Shown here in pieces: positions 37,251-46,523 of a stretch of 64,000 nt of DNA. Source of the DNA: Desulfobacterium sp. GTDB taxonomy: Bacteria; Desulfobacterota; Desulfobacteria; Desulfobacterales; Desulfobacteraceae. Numbering within the stretch: position 1 is the stretch's first letter; each line of letters starts with the position of its first letter. A program made the translations under genes and the position numbers. Below the pieces are notes generated by a model. The model ran no database searches, had not been told where the DNA came from, and saw nothing but the letters and a program-made list of their open reading frames with translations. Where the stretch lies: NCBI GenBank assembly GCA_016342325.1, contig JAEINR010000001.1:165981-229980 (forward strand). Reading direction: 5' to 3'.

Positions 37251-40200
37251 TCATATCATTGCGCGAATGTCAAGACACATGGCGTCCAGCCGTTTGGGAG
37301 AAATTTTCACCAGGGTTTTGAGCTCCTGGGCAAAGACCGACACCTTGTACTCTTCGATCATCCAGAATAAATTTTCAACGGCCTCAGCCTTTTCCGGGGA
37401 GGAGTCCCTGGAAAGGCTTTCCACCATGTCATTGAGTTTTGTGGTGTATCGATCCACAAGCGCTCCCTTGGCCGCATCCTTGACCGGTTCCACCGCCCCC
37501 CGTTCCGCCCGGATCCGGACGGCTGCCACATAGCGTTCGATCTTCTTGATCCTGGAAAAATCATAGAGATCCGGAAACGCCTCCGGCAGCAGGGACCCCA
37601 GATCCTGCTGTAGTTTTTTTGCCATGGCAAGCCCTGCCGGCCTGTTGTGGAACTTCAAAATCAGACTCTTCAGAAACGCAGCGGTCCTGTCATGCTCGTC
37701 GCAAAGGCTCACCACGGTTTTCATTAGCTCCTCCCCCCGGGTGTAGAGGGAGGGCACCTGCTGTTTTGCCCAGTCCCCAAACGCCTGCTCGCTGCGAAGG
37801 TCCTTGGAAAAAAGCTCCCGGATCACACAGTTAACAAGGGATTTCTGCAATCTTTCCCATCCCCCGAATCGAGGGGCCGCTTTTTTAAGGCTGGTCCACC
37901 GGTTCACATCCTTTTTAAGGGCCTTGAAATCGCTCTCATAACAGAGGATGTAGAGGTGCTGGATGCCGTTCAGATGGGATTGCCGCGCCTCACTCTCGGA
38001 TTTAAACAACCTGAGGCTCACCCCGTCCTTTTCAGAGCTTAAGCCGTAAAAGACATTGTAGGAAACCTCCTGATCCCGGCCCAGGAGAACAGGCCCTGAG
38101 ATATCGCCGAAATCCCAGGAGACAAGCCCGGTTCGTTCGAGACGTTTTCCGGCCTTTTCAAAAAGGTGATCCTGGGCACCGCCATCCGAGGCATACGCCT
38201 GGAGCAGGTTGTTTTCCCGGGATGCGGCAAGCTCCTTACCTTTGGAATCGGTGATGGAAATTCGCATCTTCAAATGGTCGTCAAGGTCACTGTCAGACCA
38301 TGCCGATGCCGGGATATCCGCATTGAACCGTTCCTTTACAAAGCGGCTCAGTTCAGGGAACAGGGACCGGTCCGACCCGGGCATCTCATTTGCGATGATC
38401 TCGGCCTTGGCAGATGCAGGCACCAGCTTAACCCGGTGTTTTTTCGGAAGGGACTTGATCAGGGCCGTGACCTTTTCCTTGAAAAGTCCTGGGACCAGCC
38501 GCTCCATGGTGCCCACCGCCACCGAGGCCGCAGACACGGCAGGCACCTTGACCGTGACACCGTCGGTTTCCTTACCCGGTTCAAACCCGTACTCAAGCTT
38601 AAAGTTTCCGCCGCCCATCTCAAGGCTGTCTGGAAATTTCGAGAGCTCCTCCCGGGCAAGGGACTTCTTTTGAAGGTCCTCAATGGTCATTCTTAAAAAG
38701 GAATCCGAGCCCTTGTCCTTGAGAAACTTGGCAAAGGTGGCAAGATTTGAGAAATCCGAATCAAGCCGCTCCTGGTAGAAGAAGAAAATATCATCCTCGG
38801 TGGCCACGATGTCCCGCTTCCGGGTTTTCTCTTCCATCTTACGAAGCTCGTCAATGAGGGCCTGGTTGCGTTCCATAAAGGGTAACGGCCTTACCACCTC
38901 TTGTTCCACAAGGGCTTGGCGGATGAAGATCTCACCCGCCTCCGTGGGATTGATCCTGCCGTAGGCCACGGTCCGTTCCGGCACGATCACAAGCCCGAAC
39001 AGGGAGACCTGTTCGGTTGCCACCACTTCCCCCCGGCGCTTCTCCCACCGGGGAGAGGACCAGGTGCGGGTCAAGAGATCCTTGCCGACCTCCTCAAGCC
39101 ACCCGGGATCGATGGTGGCGACGGTCCGTGCAAAGAGCTTGGTGGTTTCCACATACTCGGCCGCAACAATCCAGGCACCTGCCTTGCCGTAAAGAGCAGA
39201 CCCCGGAAAGATGACGGCGGTCTGGCCCTTGGCGGCCGTGTAGATATTTTTCTCCTTTTTCCTTGCAATGTTTGCAAGGTATCCGGAGAGAAAACTCTTG
39301 TGAAGGGCGGTGTAAACAGGACCGCCCAGTTCAAAGCCCTTGGCTTTGAGTCCCTGGGTTCCGGCCGGTAAAGCCACCGGGTTATTCCCATTGATTTTGT
39401 GCTCCTTCAGGACCGAGCGGATCTGACGCTGGATGTCTCCCCACTCCCTCAAGCGCTTGAAGGAGAGGAAATTCTCCTTGCAGAACCGCCGTACCTTGCC
39501 CCGGGTTTTGAGGGATCCCTCGGCCGATTGATAGGCCTTCCAGATGTTTAAAAGGGTCACAAAATCCGATGCAGGATCCTTGAAAACCGCATGCATCTGG
39601 TCGGCGTGCTGGGCCCTGTCCTGGGGCCGCTGGCGGGGATCTGCAATGGAAAGGGCGGAAACGATGGTGATGGCCTCGTCAAGGCAGCCCTGGCTGTCGG
39701 CCTCGATAAGAATCCGGGACAGCTTGGGATCCACAGGGATTCCGGCCATGACCCGGCCCCGGCCGGTGAGGATATATTCGGCTTTTTGTCGTTTATTGTC
39801 CTGTTTCCGGGTGATGGCGCCCAGCTCAAGCAGGGTGTCAAATCCGTCCTTGATGCTCTTGGGTGACGGTGGGTCGATGAACGGGAATGAAGCCACATTC
39901 CCCAGTTTCAGGGAGATCATCCTCAGGGTCACCTCGGCAAGATTGCTCCTCAGGATCTCAGGCGAGGTGAAAAAAGGCCGGGAGTTGAACTCATCCTCGT
40001 CATAGAGACGGATGCATATGCCGTTGGCCACCCTGCCGCACCGGCCCATTCTTTGATTCGCGCTACTCTGGGACACGGGTTTAACCGGAAGGGCCGTGGT
40101 CCGTGTTCTGGGGGAGTAGTGAAGAATCCTGGCAAGGCCCGAATCCACCACGTACTTGATGCCGGGAATGGTGAGGGAGGTCTCGGCCACGTTGGTGGAT

Positions 40201-41231
40201 ACGATGATCTTCCGTCCCGGCCCCCGGGTGAAAACCCGGGCCTGATCCTTGGCAGAAAGCCGTGCAAACAGCGGCAACGCCAGGACGCCACGATAACCCC
40301 GGCCCTGGATCAACTCAATGGTCTCTTCAATGTCCCGCTCCGTGGGCATGAACACCAGGACATCCCCGGTGGGGGACTCCCGTTGGATCTCGTCCACCGC
40401 CCGTGCGGCCGCCTCCACATATCCCTGGTCGTCCTGGTCCGACTCCTCCGGGTTTTCAAGGGGGCGGTACCGCAACTCCACGGGAAACATCCGGCCGGAC
40501 ACCTCGATCACCGGGGCGTTGTCAAAGGCCTTGGAGAACTTCTCCGTATCAATGGTGGCCGAGGTGATCACCAGGGTCAGATCCGGTCGCTTCTTGACCA
40601 GGGTGCGCAGGATGCCCAGGGTGAAATCAATATTCAGGCTTCGCTCGTGGGCCTCGTCTACGATGATGGTGTCATACTCGGTCAGAAAGGGGTCTCGCTG
40701 GGTCTCGGCAAGGAGGATACCGTCCGTCATGATCTTGATGATGGCGTTTTTACTGGATCGATCGTCGAACCGGATCTTGTATCCCACAGCCATCCCGGTC
40801 TCCTGGCCCACCCGGGCCGCAACATTGATGGCTGCGATTCGCCTGGGCTGGGTGCAGCCGATCTTTCCGGCGGCGCCCCTGCCGGCAGCCATGCAGAATT
40901 TAGGAATCTGGGTCGTCTTTCCCGATCCTGTCTCCCCGGAGATGATCACCACCCGATGGTGTTTCAGGGCGTGGATGATCTCCTCTTTTTTATGGGTGAT
41001 GGGAAGCTCGGGAATATAGGAGACCACGGGCATGGATGCCTGCCGTTTCTCCCGGGTTTCCCGGGATCGTTCTGCCCGTTTGCCAAGGCCGGCAAGCCGT
41101 TTTTCAATCCCCTCGGCCGCCCCCCCCTTTTTGATATCCTGTTTGAGCCCTCGAATCCCCCGGATCAGGGGTCCACGGTCCACGCACATCACGGTCGTCA
41201 CTAATTTTTCAATCTTTTTAACTCTATTCAT
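37251..41231 (-). CDS. hrpA: ATP-dependent RNA helicase HrpA
   Basis: DEAH-box RNA helicase of about 1326 residues from ATG 41231 (an upstream in-frame ATG at 41252 has no ribosome site); normal for HrpA. Walker A SGETGSGKTTQIPKF, DEAHERS, the SAT motif (ITSATIDTEKF), and motif VI QRMGRCGRVANG are visible, then the helicase-associated and OB-like regions and the long DUF3418 C-terminal part. HrpA acts on stalled ribosomes and mRNA in other bacteria. Confidence 0.93.
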   Translation of the reverse strand: MNRVKKIEKLVTTVMCVDRGPLIRGIRGLKQDIKKGGAAEGIEKRLAGLGKRAERSRETREKRQASMPVVSYIPELPITHKKEEIIHALKHHRVVIISGETGSGKTTQIPKFCMAAGRGAAGKIGCTQPRRIAAINVAARVGQETGMAVGYKIRFDDRSSKNAIIKIMTDGILLAETQRDPFLTEYDTIIVDEAHERSLNIDFTLGILRTLVKKRPDLTLVITSATIDTEKFSKAFDNAPVIEVSGRMFPVELRYRPLENPEESDQDDQGYVEAAARAVDEIQRESPTGDVLVFMPTERDIEETIELIQGRGYRGVLALPLFARLSAKDQARVFTRGPGRKIIVSTNVAETSLTIPGIKYVVDSGLARILHYSPRTRTTALPVKPVSQSSANQRMGRCGRVANGICIRLYDEDEFNSRPFFTSPEILRSNLAEVTLRMISLKLGNVASFPFIDPPSPKSIKDGFDTLLELGAITRKQDNKRQKAEYILTGRGRVMAGIPVDPKLSRILIEADSQGCLDEAITIVSALSIADPRQRPQDRAQHADQMHAVFKDPASDFVTLLNIWKAYQSAEGSLKTRGKVRRFCKENFLSFKRLREWGDIQRQIRSVLKEHKINGNNPVALPAGTQGLKAKGFELGGPVYTALHKSFLSGYLANIARKKEKNIYTAAKGQTAVIFPGSALYGKAGAWIVAAEYVETTKLFARTVATIDPGWLEEVGKDLLTRTWSSPRWEKRRGEVVATEQVSLFGLVIVPERTVAYGRINPTEAGEIFIRQALVEQEVVRPLPFMERNQALIDELRKMEEKTRKRDIVATEDDIFFFYQERLDSDFSNLATFAKFLKDKGSDSFLRMTIEDLQKKSLAREELSKFPDSLEMGGGNFKLEYGFEPGKETDGVTVKVPAVSAASVAVGTMERLVPGLFKEKVTALIKSLPKKHRVKLVPASAKAEIIANEMPGSDRSLFPELSRFVKERFNADIPASAWSDSDLDDHLKMRISITDSKGKELAASRENNLLQAYASDGGAQDHLFEKAGKRLERTGLVSWDFGDISGPVLLGRDQEVSYNVFYGLSSEKDGVSLRLFKSESEARQSHLNGIQHLYILCYESDFKALKKDVNRWTSLKKAAPRFGGWERLQKSLVNCVIRELFSKDLRSEQAFGDWAKQQVPSLYTRGEELMKTVVSLCDEHDRTAAFLKSLILKFHNRPAGLAMAKKLQQDLGSLLPEAFPDLYDFSRIKKIERYVAAVRIRAERGAVEPVKDAAKGALVDRYTTKLNDMVESLSRDSSPEKAEAVENLFWMIEEYKVSVFAQELKTLVKISPKRLDAMCLDIRAMI

Positions 41232-41530
41232 GGTCAGTGCATAGTAGTACACAGATACAAAATGTCAATTCCCGGGATCGGGATCGCAAATCGCACCAGA
41301 TTAAAAAAACGGTCGGCCCCATCCTGCCACGGCCTTTAAACAGCGAGTTTTAGGAATATTTACCCCTAAATACCAGCATCCACCTTGTCCACTTTCTTGT
41401 AAAATAGGTTGACATGCACGAAATAATAGGAGAGAAAAACAATGATATTTCAATGATCAGCATAGGTGTTATAGAATGCTCAAAGTGTTTATACGCTTAA
41501 GTTTCAAAATAATACGGAGGATAGTACAGC
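41232..41530. other. Divergent intergenic region, hrpA / selenoprotein gene
   Basis: About 300 AT-rich bases. TTGACA at about 41412 and nearby A/T-rich hexamers could form a promoter for the selenoprotein gene, but no spacing is convincing enough to assign. The ribosome site GGAGG at about 41516 serves ATG 41531. No RNA structure recognised. Confidence 0.4.
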
Positions 41531-42850
41531 ATGGGTGATGCAGCTATTAAAATTGGTGGAAAGAGAAAAAGCGTTTTTAAGGATAAGGTGATGGAGATTC
41601 TGCCGGACGGCGGAAATCTCAACGCCTGCCTTACCTGCGGAGCATGTGCTTCGGGGTGTCCTGCAACAGGTCTTGCAGGCATGGATCCGAGGAAGTTCCT
41701 GAGAATGGCAGCCCTTGGAATGGATGAGGAGATCTTAAGTTCCGACTGGATCTGGATGTGCACAATGTGCCAGAGATGCGTCTATGTCTGCCCGATGGAG
41801 ATCAACATCCCTCAGCTGGTCTATAATGCGAGGGCGTCAATCCCCCGGGAGGAGAGACCCAAGGGTATCCTGGGATCCTGTGATGCAGCCCTGGCCAACG
41901 AGTCCGGCAGTGCCATGGCGACCCCTGTGGACGATTTCGTGTTTGTGGTCGGCGACGTTCTCGAAGAGTACCAAGAGTCCCAGCCTGAATTTGCCGATAT
42001 GCAAGCCCCCATCGACAAGCCCGGTACTGAATTTGTCATAAACCAGAACTCAAGGGAGCCTGTTACAGAGCCGGACGAGATGGTACCCCTTTGGAAGATC
42101 CTCCACCTGGTGGGTGCCGACTGGACTTACACCAGCAAGGGATGGGCGGCAGAGAACTACTGCCTCTTCCTCTCCGACGACGAAGCCTGGAAACACCTCA
42201 CCAAACAGACTGCCCAGGCGGCAGAGGAAGTGGGGTGCAAGACGTTCATGAACACCGAGTGAGGGCACATCACATTCTCAGTCCTGGCAGGACTGAAAAA
42301 ATTCGACATCGATCACAGCTTTCAGGTCAAGAACATCTACGAATACTATGCAAAATGGATCAGGGAAGGAAAACTCAAGGTCAACTCCGACTGGAACAAG
42401 GATCTGAAAATCAAGTTTACCGTCCAGGATCCTTGTCAGATCGTGCGTAAAACCTTTGGCGACCCCATTGCCGAAGACATCAGGTTTGTTGTCAGGTCCG
42501 TTGTCGGAGAAGAGAATTTCATCGACATGACCCCTAACAAATCCAACAACTTCTGCTGCGGCGGCGGTGGTGGATTCCTCCAGTCCGGCTTCAAGGAAGA
42601 GAGACTTGCCTACGGCCAGACCAAGGACAACCAGATCCAGACCACCAAGGCCGACTACTGCATCGCAGCCTGCCATAACTGCCACGCACAGATCCACGAG
42701 CTGAGCCATCACTTTGGTGGAAACTACGGCGTTGTCCACCTCTGGACCTTGATCTGTCTCTCTTTAGGTATCCTCGGCCCCAACGAGCGGGAATACCTCA
42801 ATGACGATCTCAAACAGGTGAACGTGTTCCATCCTGAATCAGAGATGTAA
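41531..42850 (+). CDS. Selenocysteine-containing CCG-domain Fe-S oxidoreductase (HdrD/GlpC/DsrK-like)
   Basis: 439 residues when the in-frame TGA at 42260-42262 is read as selenocysteine (Sec244). The N-terminal [4Fe-4S] motifs are CLTCGACASGC (Cys33, 36, 39, 43) and CTMCQRCVYVC (77, 80, 83, 87). After the UGA the same frame continues with DPCQ (Cys302), CCGGGGG (342-343) and CIAACHNC (377, 381, 384), the CCG cysteines that hold a non-cubane 4Fe-4S cluster. The local sequence NTEUGH matches the family motif TECGH, so Sec replaces a cluster-region Cys. A perfect SECIS hairpin follows. Normal stop TAA at 42850, RBS GGAGG. It stands alone with no Hdr partner adjacent; the electron donor and acceptor are unknown. 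Confidence 0.9.
42260..42299 (+). promoter_or_regulatory. UGA recoding site with bacterial SECIS hairpin
   Basis: TGA at 42260-42262, then a hairpin CAGTCCT-GGC-AGGACTG (42279-42295): a perfect 7-bp stem, extendable by a T-A pair, with a GGC apical loop starting 23 bases after the UGA. Bacterial SECIS elements need a short stem at this distance with a G in the first two loop positions, which is what is seen. It would recruit SelB-Sec-tRNA to decode UGA. The stem itself encodes ordinary residues (SVLAGL). Confidence 0.88.
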
Positions 42851-42854
42851 ACGC

Positions 42855-42919
42855 ACTTAACCAAGCTCTGATTTTCGCGTTCTTTTGGCAAGGGAATCAG
42901 GCTTGGCCAGGTTAAGTTT
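42855..42919 (-). repeat. Dispersed intergenic repeat, copy C (foldback)
   Basis: Minus-strand copy starting AACTTAACCTGGCCAAGCC and containing CTTGCCAAAAGAACGCGAAA, matching the copies at 28211 and 50041. This copy also ends in an inverted version of its own beginning (ACTTAACCAAGC versus ACTTAACCTGGCCAAGC), so it can fold back on itself. It lies right after the selenoprotein stop and before its terminator. Confidence 0.8.
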
Positions 42920-42933
42920 ACCGACAAATAGAA

Positions 42934-42972
42934 AGCCCTGGAGCGGAATTATTCGCTCCAGGGCTTTTTTTA
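42934..42972 (+). terminator. Rho-independent terminator after the selenoprotein gene
   Basis: AGCCCTGGAGCG, eight-base loop GAATTATT, CGCTCCAGGGCT: a perfect 12-bp stem followed by TTTTTTTATAT. Classical intrinsic terminator. Confidence 0.93.
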
Positions 42973-42997
42973 TATAGACCGAGGAAAGGGGGCAGGC

Positions 42998-43375
42998 TTA
43001 TTCTTGCTGACCCTTTATTTTTGCATAAAAGAGCACCCCAAGGGTGCTGCCCAAAAGATCGGCAACAGCGTCAAAGACGTCTGCGCATCGTTCAGCAACA
43101 AAACCCTGGTGAATCTCGTCGCTGACGCCAAACAGGGTCGAGAACACGATGGCAGCAAGGATAAGGTGCTTCCGGGAAAGGGGCAACGACTCCTGGGCAA
43201 GGACCCTGAAAACAAGGACACCCAGGAGGCCATAGCCGCCAAGGTGCATGATCTTGTCTGAGAACGCAAACGTCGGCAGGGATCCAAAAGAGGCCGAGGA
43301 GGACTGCCAGAAGATGAAACCGCAATAGGCGATCACGGGCAACCGGTAGATCAGGGTCCTCCGCAGCCGTGACAT
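42998..43375 (-). CDS. VanZ-like membrane protein
   Basis: 125 residues with four hydrophobic segments (VIAYCGFIFWQSS, LGGYGLLGVLVFRVL, LILAAIVFSTLFGVSDEIHQ, DLLGSTLGVLFYA). The FGVSDEIHQGFVAER loop is the VanZ-family signature. It starts 4 bases after the thrS stop, so is co-transcribed with it. VanZ-like proteins are small integral membrane proteins of uncertain function. Confidence 0.82.
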   Translation of the reverse strand: MSRLRRTLIYRLPVIAYCGFIFWQSSSASFGSLPTFAFSDKIMHLGGYGLLGVLVFRVLAQESLPLSRKHLILAAIVFSTLFGVSDEIHQGFVAERCADVFDAVADLLGSTLGVLFYAKIKGQQE

Positions 43376-43379
43376 GGCC

Positions 43380-45290
43380 TTAAAGGATCTCTCCTTCCAG
43401 GGTCCTTGCCTTGATATTCGCGAGCACGGGCGTGATGAAATCGTCCATATTAAGCCCCATTCTCACCTTACCGTCCAGGGTCCGGACGCTCAGGGTTGCG
43501 CTCGCCCGCTCCTTCTCCCCGATGGTAATAATCAGGGGAACATAGTTGACCTGGGCCTCCCGGATCTTCTTTTTCAGGCTTTCGGTCCTTGTGTCCACCT
43601 CACAGCGGATGCCCTGGGCTTCAAGATCAGCCTTCACGGCTTCGGCATGGTCGGTGAGATCATCGTTGATGGGCAGGATCACGGCCTGGACCGGGGCGAG
43701 CCAAAGGGGGAATTTTCCGGCAAAATGCTCCACCAGAATGCCGAAGAACCGCTCGATGGATCCATAGATCACCCGATGGATCATGACCGGCCGGTGCTTT
43801 TCGTTGTCCGCTCCCTTGTAGGTCAGGTCAAAGCGCTCGGGCAGTGCCATGTCCAGCTGGATTGTGCCGCACTGCCAGGTTCTTCCCAGGGCGTCCTTGA
43901 TGTGGATATCGATCTTAGGACCGTAAAACGCGCCGTCGCCCTCGTTGATGACATATTCTTTGCCATACTTGTCCAGGGCGTTTTTCAGGCCGCTGGTGGC
44001 CTCTTCCCACCGCTCATCCGATCCGATGGACTTCTTGGGCCGGGTGGACAGTTCCAGATGAAAGCCAAGACCGAACCGGGAATAGACCCGCTCCACCAGC
44101 TGGAGCACACCGAGGATCTCCCCTTCGATCTGGTCCGGAGTCATGAAGATATGGGCATCGTCCTGGTGAAAGGCCCTGACCCTGAAGAGCCCGGAAAGGG
44201 CGCCGGAAAGCTCATGGCGGTGGACCAGTCCGATCTCTCCTGCCCGCAACGGAAGATCCCGGTAGGAGTGGGACTCTGTCTTGTAGAGGATCATCCCCCC
44301 GGGACAGTTCATGGGCTTGATGGCATACTCTTCCTCGTCCACCACCGAGGTGTACATGTTCTCCCGGTAGTTCTCCCAGTGCCCGCTCTTTTCCCACAAA
44401 TGGCGACTGAGCATCACCGGGGTCTTGGTCTCCACATAGCCTGCGGCCCTGTGCTCGTCCCGCCAGTAGTCCAAGAGTGCGTTCCACATATCCATGCCCT
44501 TGGCGTGGAAGAACGGCATGCCGGCAGCCTCCTGGTGGAAGCTGAACAGCCCCATCCGGGTGCCGATCTTTCGATGGTCCCGCTTCTTGGCCTCCTCGAT
44601 CATATGAATATACTGTTTGAGCTCTTTTTTGTCGAAAAAGGCCGTGCCGTAAAGCCGCTGGAGCTGCTCCCGCTCCTGGTCCGCCCGCCAGTAGGCACCC
44701 GAGGTCTTCATAAGCTTGACCCCCTTGATCATCCCGGTCTGGGGAATATGGGGTCCCCGGCAGAGATCCATGAACCCGCCCTGCTTGTAGATGGAGATGG
44801 TTTCATCCTTAAGCTCCTTGATCAACTCCACCTTGTAGGGATTGTCCTTGAACAGCTCCAGGGCCTCTTCCTTGGAAACCACGGACCGTTCAAAGGGTTT
44901 CTTGGCCTTGATGATCTTTTGCATCTCAGCCTCAATGGCAGGAAAATCATCCTCAGAGATGGGGGTCATGTCGATGTCATAGTAAAAACCGTCTTCCACG
45001 ACAGGACCGATGGTGAGCTTTGCGTCGCTGTAGAGATTCTGGACCGCCTCGGCCATGACATGGGCACAACTGTGGCGAAGAATCTCCACTGCCTCGGCAT
45101 CCTTGGTGGTGACGAGGCGAATGTTGCAATCCTCTCGAATCTCTTGATCCAGGTCAAAAAGTTGTCCTTCAATCTCCATGGCCACGCAATTTCTGGCAAG
45201 CCCCTCGGAAATACCCCTTGCCACATCCATGCCTTTGGGATACTCTTCAAAAGTCTTTATACTGTTGTCAGGAAATGTTATATTGATCAT
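43380..45290 (-). CDS. thrS: Threonyl-tRNA synthetase
   Basis: 636 residues, full length for the class II enzyme. TGS domain at 1-60, an editing domain with HSCAHVMAEAVQNLY (Zn-type His/Cys), and the catalytic core with NCPGGMILYK and HRHELSGALSGLFRVRAF, then a C-terminal anticodon-binding domain (QAVILPIND). Long antisense open frames across this gene are composition artefacts. Confidence 0.97.
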   Translation of the reverse strand: MINITFPDNSIKTFEEYPKGMDVARGISEGLARNCVAMEIEGQLFDLDQEIREDCNIRLVTTKDAEAVEILRHSCAHVMAEAVQNLYSDAKLTIGPVVEDGFYYDIDMTPISEDDFPAIEAEMQKIIKAKKPFERSVVSKEEALELFKDNPYKVELIKELKDETISIYKQGGFMDLCRGPHIPQTGMIKGVKLMKTSGAYWRADQEREQLQRLYGTAFFDKKELKQYIHMIEEAKKRDHRKIGTRMGLFSFHQEAAGMPFFHAKGMDMWNALLDYWRDEHRAAGYVETKTPVMLSRHLWEKSGHWENYRENMYTSVVDEEEYAIKPMNCPGGMILYKTESHSYRDLPLRAGEIGLVHRHELSGALSGLFRVRAFHQDDAHIFMTPDQIEGEILGVLQLVERVYSRFGLGFHLELSTRPKKSIGSDERWEEATSGLKNALDKYGKEYVINEGDGAFYGPKIDIHIKDALGRTWQCGTIQLDMALPERFDLTYKGADNEKHRPVMIHRVIYGSIERFFGILVEHFAGKFPLWLAPVQAVILPINDDLTDHAEAVKADLEAQGIRCEVDTRTESLKKKIREAQVNYVPLIITIGEKERASATLSVRTLDGKVRMGLNMDDFITPVLANIKARTLEGEIL

Positions 45291-45377
45291 TTTAGTTATC
45301 CATTACTATAATGTTTAAGATTTTACTGATATAAAACAGAAACTCTATGGGAACTGCCCGAAACGGTCAAGAAAAAA

Positions 45378-46511
45378 ATGATTGAATATACGCTGATCAG
45401 CGACGACGCCGACCTTAACACCCGATGCAACCTTCTAAAAACGGAAAAAGAACTCGCCTTTGACCTGGAGGCCGACTCCATGCATCATTTCAAGGAGAAG
45501 GTGTGCCTGATCCAGGTCGCGGATCCCAAGGACTCCTTTCTTGTGGATCCCCTGGCAATAAATGATCTCTCCGCCCTTAAGCCGGTGTTTGAAGATCCCG
45601 CCATCACCAAGGTATTCCACGGGGCTGACTTTGACATCCGAAGCCTTGACAGGGATTTCGACATCCATGTCAACAACCTGTTTGACACGGAGATCGCCTG
45701 CAGGTTCCTGGGTATCCAAAAACGAAGCCTTGCCGCCCTGCTTGAAAAACATTTCGACCTCCACGTGGACAAGCGGTTCCAGAAAACCGACTGGTCCATT
45801 CGTCCCCTGTCAAAGGAGATGATCTCCTACAGCGTCAATGATGTGGCCTATCTGTTGGAACTCAAGGAGATCCTCAAGAAACGGCTTATCGACATGGGAA
45901 GACTTGCCTGGGCTGAAGAGGAGTTTGAGATCCAGACCCAGGTCAGGTACGAGAACAACGGAAACGATCCGTTGTACCTGAAATTCAAAGGCGCGGGCAA
46001 AATGGGAAGAAGAAGCCTTGCCGTGCTGGAGAATCTTCTACAGGTTCGGAAACAGTTCGCAAATGAAAAGGACAGGCCGCTGTTCAAGGTGATCAGTGCC
46101 GAATCCATCACCCAGATGGCGACCAACAAACCCGAATCCCTGAACCAGCTCAAGCAGACCCGGTCCCTCAGTTCCAGGCAGTTGGACATGTACGGAATTC
46201 TCTGCGTCAAAGCGATCGCCCAGGGACTTGCCCTTGCCGAGAGCGAGCTTCCGGTTTATCCCAGGAAGCGGACCCCCGGCGTGGCCATGGAAGTCCCGGA
46301 ACGCATTCGCTCCCTCAAGGAGATGCGCATCAGCGCCAGCAACAGAACCGGCATCGAGCCCGGGGTGCTCATCAACAACACCCTGATCACTGCCATTGCC
46401 GTTGCCGCTCCCAAGAACAACGAGGAACTCAAACAGGTGAACGGCATCCGGAACTGGCAGATGGAAGCCTTGAACGATGATATCTTACGAACCCTCAGGA
46501 TCTGTGCATAA
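45378..46511 (+). CDS. rnd: Ribonuclease D
   Basis: 377 residues. DEDD exonuclease motifs: FDLEADSMHHF (I), VFHGADFDIRSL (II), and the final YSVNDVAYLLEL (III). A C-terminal HRDC-type domain covers about 205-285 (SLAVLENLLQVRKQFANEKD). It trims tRNA and other RNA 3' ends. Start at ATG 45378; it probably forms an operon with dapF, 12 bases away. Confidence 0.92.
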   Translation: MIEYTLISDDADLNTRCNLLKTEKELAFDLEADSMHHFKEKVCLIQVADPKDSFLVDPLAINDLSALKPVFEDPAITKVFHGADFDIRSLDRDFDIHVNNLFDTEIACRFLGIQKRSLAALLEKHFDLHVDKRFQKTDWSIRPLSKEMISYSVNDVAYLLELKEILKKRLIDMGRLAWAEEEFEIQTQVRYENNGNDPLYLKFKGAGKMGRRSLAVLENLLQVRKQFANEKDRPLFKVISAESITQMATNKPESLNQLKQTRSLSSRQLDMYGILCVKAIAQGLALAESELPVYPRKRTPGVAMEVPERIRSLKEMRISASNRTGIEPGVLINNTLITAIAVAAPKNNEELKQVNGIRNWQMEALNDDILRTLRICA

Positions 46512-46523
46512 TTAGGAGAATTG

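Noticed and set aside
42263..42442. Reading 41531-42262 and 42443-42850 as two separate genes or a disrupted pseudogene
   Set aside because: Both lie in the same frame with no other interruption, the motif TE-stop-GH matches the family with Sec for Cys, and a SECIS hairpin is correctly placed.
43374..45311. A 645-codon open frame on the plus strand across thrS
   Set aside because: It is fully antisense to threonyl-tRNA synthetase, has low-complexity composition and no family match; such long shadows are normal in GC-rich coding DNA.
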